Under the pieces are notes generated by a model. It ran no database searches. It had not been told where the DNA came from and saw only the letters and a program-made list of their open reading frames with translations. A program made the translations under genes and the position numbers. Below, piece by piece: positions 60,934-64,000 of a DNA stretch of 64,000 nucleotides. Numbering within the stretch: position 1 is the first letter of the stretch; each line of letters begins with the position of its first letter. The stretch covers positions 6,158,588-6,222,587 of the forward strand of contig NZ_KB913032.1 in assembly GCF_000384215.1 (NCBI RefSeq), in the 5' to 3' direction. The DNA is from Amycolatopsis alba DSM 44262. GTDB taxonomy: Bacteria > Actinomycetota > Actinomycetes > Mycobacteriales > Pseudonocardiaceae.

Positions 60934-61514
60934 CACGGTCTTGTCCCTTCAGGAACTTTGTGTCTCGTCGGTAGTGCTCAGAGTCGTCCTGAGGGGTGCG
61001 CTGGAGCATCGGGTGATCACCTGAAGCCGCACCTGATTCGACCCCTTACCTTCGCTCATTCCCTGATCAGGCGAGGTAAGGGACTAAGGGGCGGTGCCTG
61101 GTCGGCTTACCTCCGGCGGACACGGCAAAGCCGTACGCCGCCACCGACCGCAACAGGCTGACATTCAGGAACACTGACTGTCTCGACGCGTTGACTGAGA
61201 CCGGGCGAGGGCGGCAGAGCCCGGTCATCGGGCCGCCTGTGTGTCACCGCAGGCCAGATGCACGGGTGGACCGCACCGGACCGGCCTGCTCGTGGGCGAC
61301 GTCATACAGGTCCCGGCGATCACCGAGCCGCCGGTACTTGAGCGGACCACGCCGGCATCGGTCGTCGATGCCATGACCACGTATTCAGCCGTGATGCCCC
61401 TTGGCGGCCGATCGCTGGACACGGTCGTGACCGGTGAGTGACGGTCCGATGCCGGATCGGTGCCGTCCCCTGGATGAATGGTCCGGTCGTGACCAATCGA
61501 TCAAGGGGAACGCA
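60934..61514. other. Gene-poor gap before the S8 protease
   Basis: No convincing gene. A plus frame at about 61241-61441 encodes GDVIQVPAITEPPVLERTTP and SAVMPLGGRSLDTVVTGE, which could be a short relic, but its start and family are unclear. An inverted repeat around CCTGATCAGG (near 61062) is seen. Confidence 0.35.
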
Positions 61515-63641
61515 TTGGCGACAACATTTCTGTCCAGACTCTGGTCCTCGGCGGCCGTGGTTCTCGTGGGCCTGACGACCATGAGCGCGGTTTCCGCCGA
61601 GGCGGCCGGTATCAAAACGGGTATGACCTGGACCGTCCTCGGCCAGGTCGACGGCAGCGTCCACGTGGGTGCCGACTCGCGCACCGACGCCTACCGCGGG
61701 GACACCACCATCGATCAGTCCCTGCCGGTGCTGTGCGTCCTCAAGGACGGCAGGCCCAAACCGGCGAACGTGTCACTCGACCAGTACAGCGGGTGGCTTG
61801 GCGGGCAGACCCGCGCCACCCCGCCCGTGCCGGGTGCGGTGCTGACCTCGCAGGGCCAGGGCGACGTGGTCTGCGCCGAGACGTTCGGCGCGGGTTGGAA
61901 ACTGGCCGAGTTCCACGACGGCGGCGGATGGTCGTTCTGGGGCGCCGGCTCGATTCCCGCCGGTACCCGGTTCTGGACCGCGATCAGCGACCAGCCCGCC
62001 AACCCGTGGAACTCCGCGGGCACCCTGCCCGCACCCGAGTCGATCACCCCGCCGAAGTTCCTCACCGCCGAGTGGGCCGTACCGGGGCAGTTCATCGCTT
62101 CGCTGCCCGCGAGTATCCCGGAGAGCCAACTCGCCGCGACCGCCGCGGAACTCGTCGGCCGCCATGGCGGCACGGTGCTGGACGTGCTGTCCGGCACGAA
62201 CGGGTTCTCCTTCACCGCCACCGACGCGCAGGCGCAGGCGCTGAGCGCGGACCCGAAGGTGGAGACCATCGAGCAGGACAGCTACGGGGAGCCCAACGAC
62301 GTCGGCTGGAACCTCGACCGGGTCGACCAGCGTGACCTCCCGCTGGACCACCAGCCCTACGACCGGGGCAGCACCGGCGTCGGCGTGGACGTCTTCCTGC
62401 TGGACACCGGACTGCGTACCACGCACCAGGAGTTCGGCGGCCGGGCGTCGCTCGCGATGGACTTCATCAAGGTCGGCGGTGTCCGGGACGGCGACTGCAA
62501 CGGCCACGGCACCGCGGCGGCCAGTGTCGCGGGCGGCTCCACGCTGGGGGTCGCGCCCGGCGTGAACCTGCGGTCGGTGCGGGTCGCGGGATGCCACGGC
62601 AACCTGTACAACCCGCTGATCTCCCTGTTCCAGTCCACGGCGGTCTTCGGCCTGGACTGGGTGGCCAAGAACCATCAGGGTCCCTCGGTCGCCAGCCTCA
62701 GTTACGGGTTCCGGCCCGGTTTCTGGCGGCGCTGGATGCGCAAGCCCACCCCGGTCGACAGGGCCGCGAGCCGGGCGATCGACAGAGGCGTCACCGTGGT
62801 CGCCTCCGCGGGCAACGGTGGTCACAACGCCGACCGGCAGAGCCCGGCCCGAGCCGGCGGCGTGATCTCGGTGAGCGCCGTGGACTCCTCGGACAACAAG
62901 CCCGGCTGGGCCAACTACGGCAAGGTCGACATCTTCGCCCCCGGCGTCGACGTCAAGACCGCGGGCAAGGACGGCGACGGGCAGTACGGCGTCACCACGG
63001 GCACCTCGATCTCGGCGCCGGCGGTGGCGGGCGCGGCGGCCGCCTACCTGCAGAGCCACCCGGCGGCGAGCCCGGACGAAGTGCGCCAGGTGCTGATCGG
63101 TGACGCCACCGTGAACAAGATCCCCGACCCCGGACCGTATTCGGCCAACCGGCTCCTCTACGTCCGCACCGGCCCGCGCCCGGCCACCCACGCCGGGATG
63201 ACCTGGACGGTGCTGGAGTCGCGGCGCACCGGCAAATTCGGTGATATCCCGGTGTTCCACGTCGGTCGTGACGGGCCAGCCAGCGATCCGTACCAGGGCG
63301 ACACCCCGGCCTCCGCGAAGGCGCCGATCCTGTGCCTGGTGACCCTCAACGTGGCCCCGCCGTTCGGTGACATCCCGACCAGCGGGTTCAACGCCTGGGC
63401 CAACGGCACCGTCAAGATCACCAAACCGGTGCCGGGTGCGGCGCTGATCAGCCGGGAGGCCGCCGACGGCATCTGCCGGTCCAGCTTCGGCTCCGGCTTC
63501 CGGATGGCCGAGTTCCACGACGGCGGCGGCTGGTCGCTGTGGGCCTACGGTGACCTGGTGAGCGGGCAGTTGCCCGAGTTCACCAAGGGGATCAGGTTCT
63601 GGACGGCGGTCAACGACCAGGCCGCCAACCCGTGGAACTAG
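61515..63641 (+). CDS. Secreted S8 protease flanked by two copies of one accessory domain
   Basis: 708 residues from TTG 61515 with AAGGGGA upstream, chosen so that the signal peptide (FLSRLWSSAAVVLVGLTTMS) starts the protein. Order: accessory domain copy A (about 36-166, GMTWTVLG to ANPWN), inhibitor I9 propeptide (about 188-255), S8 catalytic domain (about 285-540), accessory domain copy B (about 561-708, GMTWTVLE to ANPWN). Triad Asp297 (FLLDTGL), His331 (GHGTAAAS), Ser498 (TGTSISAPAVAG), oxyanion Asn434 (SAGNGG). Both copies share AEFHDGGGWS and RFWTA(I/V)(S/N)DQ. Placing one copy before the propeptide is unusual, since it would be removed on activation. Confidence 0.9.
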   Translation: MATTFLSRLWSSAAVVLVGLTTMSAVSAEAAGIKTGMTWTVLGQVDGSVHVGADSRTDAYRGDTTIDQSLPVLCVLKDGRPKPANVSLDQYSGWLGGQTRATPPVPGAVLTSQGQGDVVCAETFGAGWKLAEFHDGGGWSFWGAGSIPAGTRFWTAISDQPANPWNSAGTLPAPESITPPKFLTAEWAVPGQFIASLPASIPESQLAATAAELVGRHGGTVLDVLSGTNGFSFTATDAQAQALSADPKVETIEQDSYGEPNDVGWNLDRVDQRDLPLDHQPYDRGSTGVGVDVFLLDTGLRTTHQEFGGRASLAMDFIKVGGVRDGDCNGHGTAAASVAGGSTLGVAPGVNLRSVRVAGCHGNLYNPLISLFQSTAVFGLDWVAKNHQGPSVASLSYGFRPGFWRRWMRKPTPVDRAASRAIDRGVTVVASAGNGGHNADRQSPARAGGVISVSAVDSSDNKPGWANYGKVDIFAPGVDVKTAGKDGDGQYGVTTGTSISAPAVAGAAAAYLQSHPAASPDEVRQVLIGDATVNKIPDPGPYSANRLLYVRTGPRPATHAGMTWTVLESRRTGKFGDIPVFHVGRDGPASDPYQGDTPASAKAPILCLVTLNVAPPFGDIPTSGFNAWANGTVKITKPVPGAALISREAADGICRSSFGSGFRMAEFHDGGGWSLWAYGDLVSGQLPEFTKGIRFWTAVNDQAANPWN

Positions 63642-63759
63642 CTTCACCACGCCTCACGACACCCTGAGATCTCCTCGCCCTCTGCGATGATTCTTTCGGC
63701 AGGCCCCGGCGCGTCAGCGAACGGGAATCGGCCGGAAGACTCGCCGAGGGGGAGGAGTC

Positions 63760-64000
63760 GTGGTGGAGTTCGCCATCCTGGGGCCACTGGAGATCGTGGC
63801 CGCCGAGACAAGGGTGCGGCTGGGCGGGCCGCGTGAGGAACGGCTGCTGGCCGCCCTGCTGCTGAACCCGAACCGGGTCGTGCCGGTCGACCGGCTGGTG
63901 GACGCGGTGTGGGATGAACAGCCACCGGCCACCGCGGCCAAGCAGATCCGGAACCTGGCCGCGGGGGTCCGCAGGCGGCTGGCGGAGGCGCGCTGCGCAA
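63760..64000 (+). CDS. SARP/AfsR-type regulator, N-terminal part (cut by window edge)
   Basis: Starts at GTG 63760 (GTG 63763 is possible) with GGGGGAGGAG upstream and stays open to the window end. The 80 visible residues are an OmpR-type winged helix: EFAILGPLEIVAAETRVRLG, REERLLAALLLNPNRVVPVD, RLVDAVWDEQPPATAAKQI. BTAD and possibly ATPase/TPR parts would follow outside the window. It could be a small SARP or a large AfsR-like regulator. Confidence 0.85.
   Translation, partial: MVEFAILGPLEIVAAETRVRLGGPREERLLAALLLNPNRVVPVDRLVDAVWDEQPPATAAKQIRNLAAGVRRRLAEARCA

Noticed and set aside
61241..61441. Small plus-strand frame with VIQVPAITEPP
   Set aside because: No ribosome binding site, no family and uncertain start; kept only as a note in the gap description.
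61773..63650. 625-codon minus-strand open frame opposite the S8 protease
   Set aside because: Shadow of the plus-strand gene, whose catalytic triad is intact.
1..64000. CRISPR arrays, tRNA and rRNA genes
   Set aside because: No regularly spaced direct repeats, tRNA cloverleaf or rRNA-like segments were recognised. A computed covariance search would settle this.

Overview
High-GC DNA with strong third-position GC bias, GTG and TTG starts, Lsr2, SARP and LuxR/LAL regulators, an XRE / ImmA-IrrE / seven-helix membrane triad and IS110 traces. This points to an antibiotic-type actinomycete, most likely Pseudonocardiales (Amycolatopsis-like). The genus is an inference. No rRNA, tRNA or CRISPR array was recognised. 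The window looks like chromosomal accessory DNA rich in conflict, secretion and specialised-metabolism genes.

Layout. 0-5.2 kb: a conflict-like island with a partial protein ending in a GG-H tail, a convergent HTH/STAND-NTPase/TPR protein carrying the same tail motif internally, and a divergent coiled-coil protein. 5.3-6.4 kb: a secreted serine hydrolase. 6.9-9.5 kb: a compact three-gene operon (cupin-like protein with a Cys cluster, HD phosphohydrolase, alpha/alpha-toroid-TIR protein) that could be an undescribed defence or signalling system. 9.8-12.6 kb: a decayed oxidoreductase and the XRE / ImmA-IrrE / MAB_1171c-like triad.

12.9-21.8 kb: a small biosynthetic cluster with a SARP regulator, free-standing enoyl reductase, acyl carrier protein, KAS III and ketoreductase on the minus strand, facing a flavin halogenase, alpha/beta hydrolase, cation/proton antiporter and MaoC dehydratase on the plus strand, with an enoyl-CoA hydratase at the end. 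It looks like a discrete-enzyme pathway for a short halogenated acyl product. 22-37.7 kb: accessory metabolism and regulation, including a lamin-tail protein, phosphoribosyltransferase, LysR/Dabb/SDR group, TetR with twin operators and a DUF4386-type membrane protein, YceI, TatB, gene fragments, a TPR protein, a TetR/esterase pair and a TetR/flavin monooxygenase pair.

37.9-42.9 kb: secreted proteases (two S1, one S8). 43.1-47.0 kb: a LAL regulator and a quinone oxidoreductase. 47.3-51.4 kb: a tightly overlapping four-gene operon (alpha-oxoamine synthase, CitE-like lyase, MaoC hydratase, MFS exporter), bordered by an IS110 remnant. 51.9-57.5 kb: a second LAL regulator, an SGNH hydrolase, an NmrA-like reductase and a tiny membrane protein. 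57.6-58.7 kb has no supportable gene. 58.7-64 kb: lsr2, a pterin-dehydratase/VOC fusion group, an unusual S8 protease whose propeptide and catalytic domain are flanked by two copies of one domain, and the start of a SARP/AfsR-type regulator cut by the window edge.
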